Part shown: positions 16,762 through 25,224 of the stretch, piece by piece
Position numbering within the stretch: the first letter of the stretch is position 1
Layout of the letters: every line of letters begins with the position of its first letter
Assembly: GCA_029245125.1 (NCBI GenBank)
Contig: JAQWPZ010000144.1
Coordinates: 1-34,263, forward strand
DNA length: 34,263 bases
Origin: Rubripirellula sp.
GTDB lineage: Bacteria; Planctomycetota; Planctomycetia; Pirellulales; Pirellulaceae
Direction: 5' to 3'
Program-made: the position numbers and the translations under genes
The notes under the pieces: generated by a model
The model's input: the letters and a program-made list of their open reading frames with translations, nothing else
Told to the model about the DNA's origin: nothing
The model's database searches: none

Positions 16762-17088
16762 TTAGGCAGCTCGCCGGATTTCGGTATCCTGAGCCGGTGC
16801 CGGGAGTCGTAGGATCTGTGGCTCCGACTCTCCAGCGGTGGTAATTTGTTGGCTGTCGAAGACTGCCGCGAGTGCCCGGTCTGGGCCATATATTTTTAGC
16901 TCATCCTCTTCGATGAACCAGATCGCATGATGGTGGCGGAGGTGAAACTGCCGCCCGCAAAAGAACTCATTGCGGATTAGAATCGTCTCTCGGAGGATAG
17001 ACTCGTCGTTCTCTTTATAGGTATCTTGGTCTTTCAACCAACATTCCAAACAATCCCTGACCATTGCCAATCGTTGCGAGTTGGTCAT
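16762..17088 (-). CDS. Small hypothetical protein, planctomycete type
   Basis: This is a 108-residue soluble protein starting at an ATG at 17088. The first 85 residues look like a folded domain ('MVRDCLECWLKDQDTY', 'FFCGRQFHLRHHHAIWFIEE', 'DELKIYG'); the C-terminus is Ala/Pro-rich. I do not assign a function. The pattern resembles short uncharacterised planctomycete proteins. It is isolated: 238 bp separate it from the divergent hpt gene. A neighbouring His-rich string 'HLRHHH' could be structural or metal-binding. Confidence 0.65.
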   Translation of the reverse strand: MTNSQRLAMVRDCLECWLKDQDTYKENDESILRETILIRNEFFCGRQFHLRHHHAIWFIEEDELKIYGPDRALAAVFDSQQITTAGESEPQILRLPAPAQDTEIRRAA

Positions 17089-17325
17089 GCTGTGAGTTCA
17101 TCCGAGAAATGCGATACGATGGGGCCGGTGATTCGGTGGCGTCGAGTTGGCGGTGTTGATTCCGCTTTTTTGACGACCAGTCCTACCGTTATCTGTTTCG
17201 GTTCGATTCCATCCGGACATTCGATTCATTTCAAATAAGAAGCATTCTGACCCTAGGTTTCCTAGATTGCCTGAAGAGTCAGGTCGTTGTGATTTGTAAA
17301 TAACCTGCCCGTTGCTGGAGTAAAG

Positions 17326-17868
17326 ATGAGGGTTTTGTTGAGCGAAGAGGAGTTGAATCAGGGTGTCAGCCAGCTGGCGAACGAGATTGATCAACACTAC
17401 GAAGGGCGACCCTTGACCGTGATTGCGATCATGACGGGTTCGCTAGTTCTATTCGCCGATTTGATTCGCCGGTTGTCGATGCCCCAGCGGGTCGGAGTGA
17501 TCCGTGCATCCAGCTATCGAGGGGAAACCACTTCATGTGATCTCCAAGTCGACGCGGGGATGATGATTGATGTGACGGATCGTGATGTTCTGCTGGTAGA
17601 CGATATTTTTGATACTGGTAAAACGCTTGAGCGAACCAGCGAGGTGATGAAAGAGTTTGGTGCTGCGTCCGTGCAGACGGCTGTTTTGTTGCATAAGAAG
17701 CGAGAGCATTTGGTTCAGGTACGACCGAATTTTGTGGCATTTCAAATCCCGGATGAATTTGTCGTTGGCTACGGTTTGGACTATTTGGATATGTACCGGA
17801 ATCTGCCCTACTTAGCGGTTTTAGATCCGGCTGAAATCGAAGCAACCGCGGCGGAAGTTGAGTTGTGA
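17326..17868 (+). CDS. hpt: Hypoxanthine phosphoribosyltransferase
   Basis: The enzyme salvages hypoxanthine/guanine, using PRPP to make IMP/GMP in the cytoplasm. It has 180 residues, the usual length. The PRPP-binding loop reads VLLVDDIFDTGKT (88-100). Loop I is 'IMTGSL', the flexible-loop 'SSYRGET' is at 62-68, and 'HKK' with 'DEFVVGYGLDY' (143-153) forms the purine pocket. GGAG lies just before the ATG at 17326. The stop TGA overlaps the GTG start of the next gene (GTGA), which implies translational coupling with two glycosyltransferases. Confidence 0.95.
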   Translation: MRVLLSEEELNQGVSQLANEIDQHYEGRPLTVIAIMTGSLVLFADLIRRLSMPQRVGVIRASSYRGETTSCDLQVDAGMMIDVTDRDVLLVDDIFDTGKTLERTSEVMKEFGAASVQTAVLLHKKREHLVQVRPNFVAFQIPDEFVVGYGLDYLDMYRNLPYLAVLDPAEIEATAAEVEL

Positions 17869-19112
17869 GTGATCGTCCTCGTGTTTTGTTGATCACACGT
17901 CATTTTTGGCCGCATGGATCGATTGATTCCGCAAGTTACGGTTATCAATTGACGACAGCACTTCGTCGCGATGGTGTCGAGATCGAGGTCGTTACGCCTC
18001 GTTATGCGTCCACTTGGAACGAGCGTTTGATGGTGGCTGGAATCCCGGTTCACCGCCCGATGGCGGCCCCGCGAAGCGAATGGTCAATGGGCCGCTACAT
18101 GCGGCATCTTACGACTTGGCTCCGCGAGAATGCGGGTCGGTTTGATGTCCTGTTCGTGGATGGAATTCGTGAAGAGGCAGCTGCGGCGGTGGAGGCCGCT
18201 CGATCAATCGGCTGCGCGACGATTCTGAGGTGTTCGGGATGGGGCTGGGAGCGGGATACCGAATGGTGGAATCGCAATCGTTCAACGGCGCGGTGCGGGA
18301 CGGTCGGGAAACTGGCTGATGCGGTTGTTGCCAAGAGCCCAGAGTGTGCTCGAGCTTTGGTGGCGGCTGGATATCAAGCAGACCGAGTGGTTCGGATCGA
18401 TGATGGAATTGCCGGTGGCCCACAGCCAACGACTGCAATGAAAGTGAATGCTCGCCAATCGCTTGCGACTGCCAATGGTGACCTTTTCGCGGAGGAGGAT
18501 GTACCAATTGTCCTGTGCACCTCGAGCATGACTCGTAGCGGTGGCATTCACCTGCTGGTCGATGCAGCCCGACTTTTGATCACTCGGCATCCCAACTTGA
18601 GATTGTGGTTCGTAGGCGACGGACCCTACCGCGATTCGATCTATCAACGCATTCGTGGTGATGGTGTGCGTGCGTCCATTGCCATGCCAGGGTCGTTCAA
18701 TGACAACGAGGATTTGTTTTTGGCCGCCGACATTTTTTTACAGCCGGATGAACACGGCTTGGATTATTTTTTGCCCGCTGCTGTCCGTGCCCAGCTGCCA
18801 ATCGTGGCCGTCGACCAACCATCGATACGAACCGTTCTGACGGGCAACGCCAGCGAACGGGGAACGCCAGGTGAGGAAGATCCGGGCCAGTGGGTCCAAT
18901 GGCTGCCGGGAGCGACATCTAAGATAGCGCGAAAGAAATTGTGCGATGTGTTAGGCGACTTACCGAATGCCCGCGTGGGAGCAAGCAAGCTGCGACGTCA
19001 CTTGCTGCGAAGTCGGCCGCAAACTGGCTCGGTCCAGGCTTACCATGAATTGGTCAGGCGTGTAATGAATCGGCCATCGGGGCGAAACCTATCGATTGAG
19101 GCGGCGTCATGA
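17865..19112 (+). CDS. Glycosyltransferase, GT4-like (GT-B fold)
   Basis: This 415-residue protein starts at GTG 17865, overlapping the hpt stop. The N-terminal half begins 'RPRVLLITRHFWPHGSIDSA', typical of GT-B enzymes. The C-terminal Rossmann half has 'VPIVLCTSSMTRSGGIHLLV', 'LWFVGDGPYRD' and 'PGSFNDNEDLFLAADIFLQP'. The usual E-x7-E nucleotide-sugar motif is weak here ('DEHGLDYFLPAAVRAQLPIV'). It has no signal peptide and is likely cytoplasmic. The stop overlaps the next start (ATGA). The sugar donor and acceptor are unknown. Confidence 0.85.
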   Translation: MSDRPRVLLITRHFWPHGSIDSASYGYQLTTALRRDGVEIEVVTPRYASTWNERLMVAGIPVHRPMAAPRSEWSMGRYMRHLTTWLRENAGRFDVLFVDGIREEAAAAVEAARSIGCATILRCSGWGWERDTEWWNRNRSTARCGTVGKLADAVVAKSPECARALVAAGYQADRVVRIDDGIAGGPQPTTAMKVNARQSLATANGDLFAEEDVPIVLCTSSMTRSGGIHLLVDAARLLITRHPNLRLWFVGDGPYRDSIYQRIRGDGVRASIAMPGSFNDNEDLFLAADIFLQPDEHGLDYFLPAAVRAQLPIVAVDQPSIRTVLTGNASERGTPGEEDPGQWVQWLPGATSKIARKKLCDVLGDLPNARVGASKLRRHLLRSRPQTGSVQAYHELVRRVMNRPSGRNLSIEAAS

Positions 19113-20212
19113 CGATTCGTGTTGCACTGGTGATACCCACCATGGATCGCGGTGGAGCTGAGAAGCAGCTCTGCTTGCTTGCGGAGCATTTGCCGCGAGA
19201 TCGATTTGAGCCACATGTTTTTCTACTGACCCATGATGGCCCTCTCAGTGGACGTCTGCGCGACGCTGGCATCCCCGTGACATTGATTGGAAAACGTTTC
19301 AAAGTTGATCCAATGGCACTTTGGAATTTGAAAAAACAATTGATCGAATTCCAGCCTCAGCTCGTTCATACGTGGTTATTTGCAGCGAACTGCTTTGGCC
19401 GCGTTGCCGCAAAGATGGCGAAAGTTCCACATGTTTTGGCCAGTGAACGCTGTGTCGATCTTTGGAAGACCGAAGGCCATCACTGGATTGATCGGCGGCT
19501 CGCTCGGGGGACCGAGGCGATTACCACCAACAGCTCTGGCGTTCGTGATTTTTATACTGAACACGGAATCGCCCCCGAACTGTTTCGCATCATCCCGAAT
19601 GGAATTGAACCTCGTCCAGCTTCTTCATTGAGTCGAGCAGAGGCTTTCGAACGGTTAAAAGTCGATCCGAACCGCAAACTTATCTTGGCGGTGGGACGTC
19701 TTTGGCCGCAGAAACGTTATCGTGATCTGATCTGGTCTGCTGAATTGCTGGGGACCCTGCGTGAGGATACAACCTTCGTGATCATTGGAGACGGACCTCA
19801 ATCGGGCGAACTGTTGCGTCATCGTGATGCCGTCACCACGACCGAACGCGTCCGCTTTGCTGGGGCACGTGATGATGTGAATGACTTACTTCCCCATGCC
19901 GATCAATTTTGGATCGGTAGCGCCTATGAGGGGCAAAGCAACTCATTGATTGAGGCGATGCAGGCTGGATTGCCGGTGGTTGCCAGTGATATTCCAGGAA
20001 ACCGAGACCTTGTGTTTGAGGGGCAGACGGGGCGGTTGGTCAAGCTTGGGGAGACCGCCGATTTCGCTCGGGCCAGCAATCAGTTGCTTGAAAATCCCGA
20101 GCTGGCGACCTGCCTGGGGGCGGCCGGCAAAGACCTGATCGAGTCGCAGTTTACCGTGGAAAATATGGTTGCCGGGCATGCTGATTTGTACGCCGAGTTG
20201 TGCGCGTCTTAG
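19109..20212 (+). CDS. Glycosyltransferase, GT4 family
   Basis: This 367-residue GT-B glycosyltransferase starts at an ATG that overlaps the preceding stop (ATGA). The N-terminus 'VALVIPTMDRGGAEKQLCLL' is the acceptor-side motif common in GT4 enzymes. The C-terminal half has 'LAVGRLWPQKRYRDLI', 'VIIGDGPQSGEL' and 'SAYEGQSNSLIEAMQAGLPV', which holds the E-x7-E motif. It belongs to the hpt-GT-GT unit and, with the window's other glycosyltransferases, suggests surface-polysaccharide or glycolipid assembly. Confidence 0.93.
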   Translation: MTIRVALVIPTMDRGGAEKQLCLLAEHLPRDRFEPHVFLLTHDGPLSGRLRDAGIPVTLIGKRFKVDPMALWNLKKQLIEFQPQLVHTWLFAANCFGRVAAKMAKVPHVLASERCVDLWKTEGHHWIDRRLARGTEAITTNSSGVRDFYTEHGIAPELFRIIPNGIEPRPASSLSRAEAFERLKVDPNRKLILAVGRLWPQKRYRDLIWSAELLGTLREDTTFVIIGDGPQSGELLRHRDAVTTTERVRFAGARDDVNDLLPHADQFWIGSAYEGQSNSLIEAMQAGLPVVASDIPGNRDLVFEGQTGRLVKLGETADFARASNQLLENPELATCLGAAGKDLIESQFTVENMVAGHADLYAELCAS

Positions 20213-20481
20213 CCGTTGGTATTCGCAATCACCTGCTGGGGCCGCTCGAAAACGATGCAGTGAAGTTGACCAAATCCGCCTCGATTGATAGCAAAACCTG
20301 ATAAAAGGTTCCGCTCGTAGCGATCAGGGGAACGTCAGGTCAGGGAATTTCTGTTGAATCAACTGTTTTCGCTCAGATCCGCGTTGAGAAGCCTCCTGGG
20401 ACAGATACTATCGGGCTTTGCGAGGAATCGCGTAGGAGCTGATTCCTGACTGCTAAATCCTTTCCTGAAGAGCGAGCGAAC

Positions 20482-21039
20482 ATGGACCGGAGCGATATCC
20501 GTCAACGACGTGTCGAGGAAGTCGACCTCATGTTGACCAACGCCCGCTTGCGAGACGAGCTGGAACCGTACCGCGACGAATCGATCGATCCCTCGGTGAG
20601 TCGAATGTCCTTACGGGACGAAAACGATTATCTGGCGTCGATGTTGGCTTGGGAGAAGGCTCCTGCTTTGCCGATCGCTAGCTGGTTCAGCCCTGTTCTG
20701 GAATTGCCATCCCCCGATTTGCTAGACGATCGGGAGCTCTCCAAGTTGCTCCCTGTGACCGTCGAAAAGCTTTACTCAGCACGGGTGATTCTTCGTTACA
20801 CCGATCACCTTTCGGATCGGGATCTCTACAAGATCATCTATCGCGACATTTTGCCGTGCTGCGAAAAGAAGGTCGAGCTGCCGGGTAAGTTCCTGGAGTG
20901 GCGTTGCATGGAAGACACTGATGTGTGGCTTCGGTTTTATGCGGACGCCATTGAACGTCGACGATTCCAAGAAGAGTTTGACGTCGAGCTTCCGCCCAGT
21001 GAAACGCCGATGCACAAGCGGCAGTTGCCCGGTAACTGA
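20482..21039 (+). CDS. Hypothetical protein, conserved planctomycete type
   Basis: This acidic 185-residue soluble protein ('DIRQRRVEEVDLMLTNARLR', 'YLASMLAWEKAPALPIASWF', 'YTDHLSDRDLYKIIYRDILP') is preceded by a purine-rich GAAGAGCGAGCG. I recognise the pattern as an uncharacterised protein family in planctomycetes but know no function. It stands alone, with 269 bp before it and a stem-loop-rich convergent spacer after it. Confidence 0.75.
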   Translation: MDRSDIRQRRVEEVDLMLTNARLRDELEPYRDESIDPSVSRMSLRDENDYLASMLAWEKAPALPIASWFSPVLELPSPDLLDDRELSKLLPVTVEKLYSARVILRYTDHLSDRDLYKIIYRDILPCCEKKVELPGKFLEWRCMEDTDVWLRFYADAIERRRFQEEFDVELPPSETPMHKRQLPGN

Positions 21040-21085
21040 TCGTTGGCACTACTGATCGGTTTTCCTAGCGACGGCCACGGAAATC

Positions 21086-21182
21086 GCTTGCCGAAGCAAG
21101 CTTCAGCAGCGAGAAACGTAAGCTTGCAACGTTCTCGTACGTTGAAACACTCTAAACCGCTCGAGCGTTTCTGAACGCTCGA
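21086..21182. terminator. Cluster of three stem-loops between convergent genes
   Basis: Three hairpins lie between the converging genes 20482-21039 and 21263-22105. They are GCTTGC-CGAA-GCAAGC at 21086-21101, CAACGT-TCTCGT-ACGTTG near 21128-21145, and TCGAGCGTT-TCTG-AACGCTCGA at 21161-21182. A bidirectional termination role is likely from position. There are no T-tracts. Confidence 0.55.
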
Positions 21183-21262
21183 ATGTCTCAGCCCAGAGGC
21201 GGCGAATCCGTTCCTTATTCAAGGATATGATCGGCCGCTGCGGGTGAATACTCGGCCAGCGT

Positions 21263-22105
21263 CTACCGGCGATACCTCCAAATGCAGGCCAGGGCCGCAA
21301 ATCCGTCTCGCCAACCGATCTTTTTCCCTTCGGAAAACCCACGGCCTTGGTACTGCGTTGCAACTTCCATGACTCTTGCCCGACGAGCGGCGATCTTGGC
21401 CGTGATTTCCGGCTCGAATCCAAACCGCCGTTGTTCCAGCGGAATACTTCGCAGCATGTCGCCATCGAATGCTTTGTGACACGTTTCCATGTCGGTCAGG
21501 CGTAGCCCGGTCATCGTATTGCTGCTGAAGGTCAGGAGCTGATTTCCGATGCGGTGCAGCCAAGACGGATCTTGGTGCCCGTGAAGATAACGCGATCCAT
21601 AAACTGCGTCGGCGGTGCCCTCAAGAACTGGCCAAATCACCCGCAACAAATCAGCCGGGTCGTATTCGAGATCAGCATCTTGGATTGCAATGACCTTCCC
21701 TTGGGAGTGTCGTACACCCAGGCGAACAGCGGAGCCTTTACCATGATTGCAGCGGCGTTGGATGACTTGTCGATTCGCCCGTGTGGGGAGTTCGGCCAGC
21801 CATTCGGAGGTTCCATCGGTGCTGCCGTCATCGACCACAATGACTTCAGTAGCGGGTGGCATGACCTCGTCCAGACGCTCCAATACGCCTGGCAGCGTGT
21901 TGATTTCGTTGAATACCGGCACAATCACAGTCACATCGATTTGGTCGATCTCATGATCACCGGCGGTGAGCGAATTTGCCTCGGCGAGCAGGTCGAGTGT
22001 CTGATCGATTTGGTCCATCACCCGGAATTCAACAGGGAACCATTCTTGGGATTCCGCTTCGGCAGCGAACAGGTCGTCGGTGGCACAGTTGTTGTCGATC
22101 TTCAT
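21263..22105 (-). CDS. Glycosyltransferase family 2, polyprenyl-phosphate sugar transferase-like
   Basis: A 50-residue acidic N-terminal extension precedes a GT2 (GT-A fold) domain: 'VTVIVPVFNEINTLPGVLE', 'VVDDGSTDGT', 'HGKGSAVRLG', and 'IQDADLEYDP' (the DxD-like metal site), then 'VYGSRYLHG'. This matches dolichol/undecaprenyl-phosphate mannose or glucose synthase-like enzymes. No membrane helices follow, so it is the short form of 280 residues. It lies upstream of and near the sulfatase and UGT genes on the same strand but is separated from the sulfatase by 209 bp. Confidence 0.9.
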   Translation of the reverse strand: MKIDNNCATDDLFAAEAESQEWFPVEFRVMDQIDQTLDLLAEANSLTAGDHEIDQIDVTVIVPVFNEINTLPGVLERLDEVMPPATEVIVVDDGSTDGTSEWLAELPTRANRQVIQRRCNHGKGSAVRLGVRHSQGKVIAIQDADLEYDPADLLRVIWPVLEGTADAVYGSRYLHGHQDPSWLHRIGNQLLTFSSNTMTGLRLTDMETCHKAFDGDMLRSIPLEQRRFGFEPEITAKIAARRARVMEVATQYQGRGFSEGKKIGWRDGFAALACIWRYRR

Positions 22106-22314
22106 AACTCATCTCGGGAAGTGGTAGATTCACTTCTAAAGATGGGATATGACCGTTGCAGAGGATCCGCTTTTAGGCTGGATGTGGCGGAGTGTGGTTG
22201 CCTGTGAGTCTGTTGGTGACGATTGAAACGTCTGTTTGCTTTTGCGAGCAAAGTACAAAGTCTGACTGGGCATCGGTTAGCAGGCCCAGGTCGAGTTGTG
22301 CGAATGGGGCTCTG

Positions 22315-23865
22315 CTAGTCGTTTGTCTGCATGCTGCCCCACCAGTCCTTATTGGGCTGCCAGTTGGGATCAAGCATTGCAGCATGAGATTTTTCTAATC
22401 GCTGCTTGAGTTCGGTCTGAATGCGTCGAAATCGGGCCTCGGTCCGCTCAGGGTCGTAACGGGGGTCGGGTTCTGGAAATTTGGCTCCTACCGATTGCAA
22501 CCATTCGTCCAGTTGCTCAGCCATTCGCTTTGTCCTTGCGGGGTGGGTTCGCGCTAGATCGCTCTGCTCGGTCGGATCCTGATCCAAGTGATAGAGTTCG
22601 TTGCGACCGTCTTCGTAGTAATGGATCAACTTCCACTCGCCCTCACGAAATAAGGAACTTGGTTCACCGCCCTGGTTATCGTAATGCGGGTAGTGCCAAT
22701 ACAGTGGCCGCGCATCAATCTCGTCACCCGTGAGCAGTGGAACCAGCGAAACGCCATCAATGTGTTGAGCTGGATTGAGAGGCAAGTCGCAGAGTTCGAG
22801 AAGAGTTGGATAGAAATCAGCACCTGTGACCGGCGTATCACAGGTCGATCCTGGTTTTGTCGTTACCGGGTAGCGGATGTAATAGGGTTCTCGGATTCCA
22901 CCCTCCCACTGACGTCCTTTGCCACCACGCAGAGGCAGATTACTGGTTGCGTAGGCATCACCCGAAGAAACTCCGCCATTGTCACTCGTGAAAATTACAA
23001 TTGTTGATTCGGTTAGGCCACATTCGTCCAGGGTATCGAGTACTTGCCCAACAGCGGCATCGGTCGTCTCAACCATCCCGGCGTACACTGGGTGGTCCTG
23101 TATTTGCCGAACAGGCAATGTGCGATCAATTTTGAAACGAGACGTGCCGTCGGGGAGTTTCGGGGCTGCCTGCTGATACTTTGTCCACAATTCTTTGGTG
23201 GTTTGGACAGGAGCATGCACGCTGTAGAACGACAACATCGCAAAGAACGGTTCGTCTTGATGTTGTTTGATGAACCCGGCCGTTTCATCACCCAGACGCA
23301 AGGTCAAGGATTCACCTGGTGATCCATTTTCCATTTGAGGATTTTTGTAGGGTGAGAAAAAACCACCGGGAGGGCTGCCCCGATGATGGCCACCCACATT
23401 GAAATCAAATCCGTGGTCAGTTGGGAGTGAACCTTCCCCGCCCAAGTGCCATTTGCCGGCGAAGAACGTCGTGTAGCCAGCCTGTTGTAACGCCTCGGCC
23501 AAGGTGATGTCTTCGCTAGGGAGAGCGTGAACGTAGTCAGCGGGCAGTAAAGGGTCATCACGTTTCCAGTCCATTCCCGAACGGGCGCCGATCCATTGTG
23601 TAATCCCGTGTCGCGCTGTGAACTTCCCCAGTTGAATGCTCGCCCGAGATGGACTGCACACTCGACAAGTGGCATAGCCCTGCGTGAAACGCATGCCAGT
23701 CCTCGCTAAGTTGTCGATGTTCGGGCTGCGGTAAAACGTGCTGCCTTCGACCGACAAGTCATGCAAGCCCATGTCGTCGACCAGGATCAAGACAACGTTT
23801 GGTCGCTTGGCAGACGCGAAACTGCAGGCAAGGCAGATAAAGCAAAGGGCAATCAGAAAACGCAT
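22315..23865 (-). CDS. Secreted sulfatase
   Basis: The ATG at 23865 is chosen because a signal peptide follows at once ('MRFLIALCFICLACSFASA'); a longer frame from 23991 would bury it. The 516-residue protein has the sulfatase layout: 'VVLILVDDMGLHDLSVEG', the maturation motif C70-S-P-S-R74 with 'ASIQLGKF', 'YTTFFAGKWHLGG', and 'IVIFTSDNGG' with a C-terminal 'YHLDQDPTEQSDLA'. C70 is the expected formylglycine position. It lacks the C-terminal extra module of the other sulfatase. The substrate is unknown. Its start lies 122 bp from the UGT gene upstream. Confidence 0.93.
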   Translation of the reverse strand: MRFLIALCFICLACSFASAKRPNVVLILVDDMGLHDLSVEGSTFYRSPNIDNLARTGMRFTQGYATCRVCSPSRASIQLGKFTARHGITQWIGARSGMDWKRDDPLLPADYVHALPSEDITLAEALQQAGYTTFFAGKWHLGGEGSLPTDHGFDFNVGGHHRGSPPGGFFSPYKNPQMENGSPGESLTLRLGDETAGFIKQHQDEPFFAMLSFYSVHAPVQTTKELWTKYQQAAPKLPDGTSRFKIDRTLPVRQIQDHPVYAGMVETTDAAVGQVLDTLDECGLTESTIVIFTSDNGGVSSGDAYATSNLPLRGGKGRQWEGGIREPYYIRYPVTTKPGSTCDTPVTGADFYPTLLELCDLPLNPAQHIDGVSLVPLLTGDEIDARPLYWHYPHYDNQGGEPSSLFREGEWKLIHYYEDGRNELYHLDQDPTEQSDLARTHPARTKRMAEQLDEWLQSVGAKFPEPDPRYDPERTEARFRRIQTELKQRLEKSHAAMLDPNWQPNKDWWGSMQTND

Positions 23866-23987
23866 GGCAAACCCTGGGTGGTGAAAAAACAAAGGCTGAA
23901 CGATTGTATCCCGACCAGAACGGCTGGGGGGGATTGCGTCTAGGAAAGCGGTGCAAAAGTGGTGACCAGAAATTCGTGTGTCTTGAA

Positions 23988-25217
23988 TCACGAATGTTCG
24001 GATGCAGCCGCTCCAAGCTTTTCAATTTCCGCCGCCGCAATGGCGGGGCTATCGGTCAACTGAAGACGTCGTTGAATATCGGGCAGCGTCTGTGACGAAT
24101 CATTTGCGAGTAGGTTCGCGAGGGTATCGGCCAGTTGATGATCCTGCTTTAACCAGCGTCCAACGCCAAGCTTTTCCACCCGGGTTGCGTTGTCGAATTG
24201 GTCAAACGCGAAGGGTCGAATCACCTGTGGGATACCGGCAGCCATCGCTTGCGATGTGGTTCCGATCCCGCCGTGGTGCACGATAGCGCTGCAGTGGGGA
24301 AGTAATTGGCCAAGCGAAACATAGGGCAGAGCGCGCACGGTTTCGGGAAGATTCGCTGGGAAGTTTTCAGGGTGAGAGGAGAGCAACAGGCCGCTCCGTT
24401 GCAGTTTTTGGCAAGCCGCAGTCGCTTGTTCAAAAAATTTGCGGCAATGCTGATGGGCCGTGCCAGCGGTGAATACGATCGGGCGGTCTACAGGCGGATC
24501 GAACGAATTGCCGTTTACGTCATCAAGTGGAAAACCACAGTGAACTAATTGGGAGCAAAAAGACTTGGTGGACGGGGCGTACCAATCGGGAAACATTCCC
24601 AATACTCTGTCCGGCGACAACCACCATTGATCCATGATGCGTCGCACAGCCGGCAAATTATATTCACGCCGTTGTCGATTGACTTTCCCTCGAATGATCG
24701 GGTCCAACACTGCGTTATCGGCAAACCAATAGGTCATTCGCATTGCCCACTGCGGCTTTGACAATTCAAACCACCATGGCGAAAGTCGTGGTGGATCTTG
24801 GAGAGTTCTCAAAGTGACCGGTTGCGGTAACACCGTTGCTAACGGCGTGCCGGGATTCGCATCGCGGAAAATCCTGGATGCCAAATCAAGCGGATGGGCG
24901 ACCAGGACGGTTTCGCCTGGTTTGTGATAGCGGTGGATGACCTGCTGGTGCAGCGGCAAGTAATTAGCAATGATCAATCGGAATACAGCGATGGGGCCGC
25001 GAACTGGCTTCCAGACGCTGGCTGTGCCGATGGCGTCATCAAATTGTTGTTGGCTGATGACCGGTTCAACCTGCAGACCCTCCGCGGCAGCGATTTCTGC
25101 GTAGGGTTCGGCTAACGAAATAATCACTTCATGACCTTGATCGCGAAGTCGCTTACCAATTGCGACCATCGGATTGACATCGCCACGTGAACCGGGGGCG
25201 GAAAGAATTGCACGCAT
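23988..25217 (-). CDS. UGT-like glycosyltransferase (GT1 family)
   Basis: The ATG at 25217 is preferred to a TTG at 25235. It gives the usual N-terminus 'MRAILSAPGSRGDVNPMVAI' and has AGGAAG upstream. The 409-residue GT-B protein carries the UGT donor signature 'HHGGIGTTSQAMAAGIPQVI' and 'PFAFDQFDNATRVEKLGVG'. Such enzymes glycosylate small lipids or aglycones, or act in antibiotic and glycolipid decoration. The start is only 7 bp from the stop of the upstream sigma54-type regulator, so the two are co-transcribed. The regulator may act elsewhere. Confidence 0.9.
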   Translation of the reverse strand: MRAILSAPGSRGDVNPMVAIGKRLRDQGHEVIISLAEPYAEIAAAEGLQVEPVISQQQFDDAIGTASVWKPVRGPIAVFRLIIANYLPLHQQVIHRYHKPGETVLVAHPLDLASRIFRDANPGTPLATVLPQPVTLRTLQDPPRLSPWWFELSKPQWAMRMTYWFADNAVLDPIIRGKVNRQRREYNLPAVRRIMDQWWLSPDRVLGMFPDWYAPSTKSFCSQLVHCGFPLDDVNGNSFDPPVDRPIVFTAGTAHQHCRKFFEQATAACQKLQRSGLLLSSHPENFPANLPETVRALPYVSLGQLLPHCSAIVHHGGIGTTSQAMAAGIPQVIRPFAFDQFDNATRVEKLGVGRWLKQDHQLADTLANLLANDSSQTLPDIQRRLQLTDSPAIAAAEIEKLGAAASEHS

Positions 25218-25224
25218 TTTCTTC

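Noticed and set aside
17089-17325. Purine riboswitch upstream of hpt
   Set aside because: I could not find the conserved three-way junction and loop sequences; only a small CTAGG-TTT-CCTAG hairpin is visible.
23866-23991. N-terminal extension of the second sulfatase
   Set aside because: The extra 42 residues precede a clear signal peptide that starts at the ATG at 23865.
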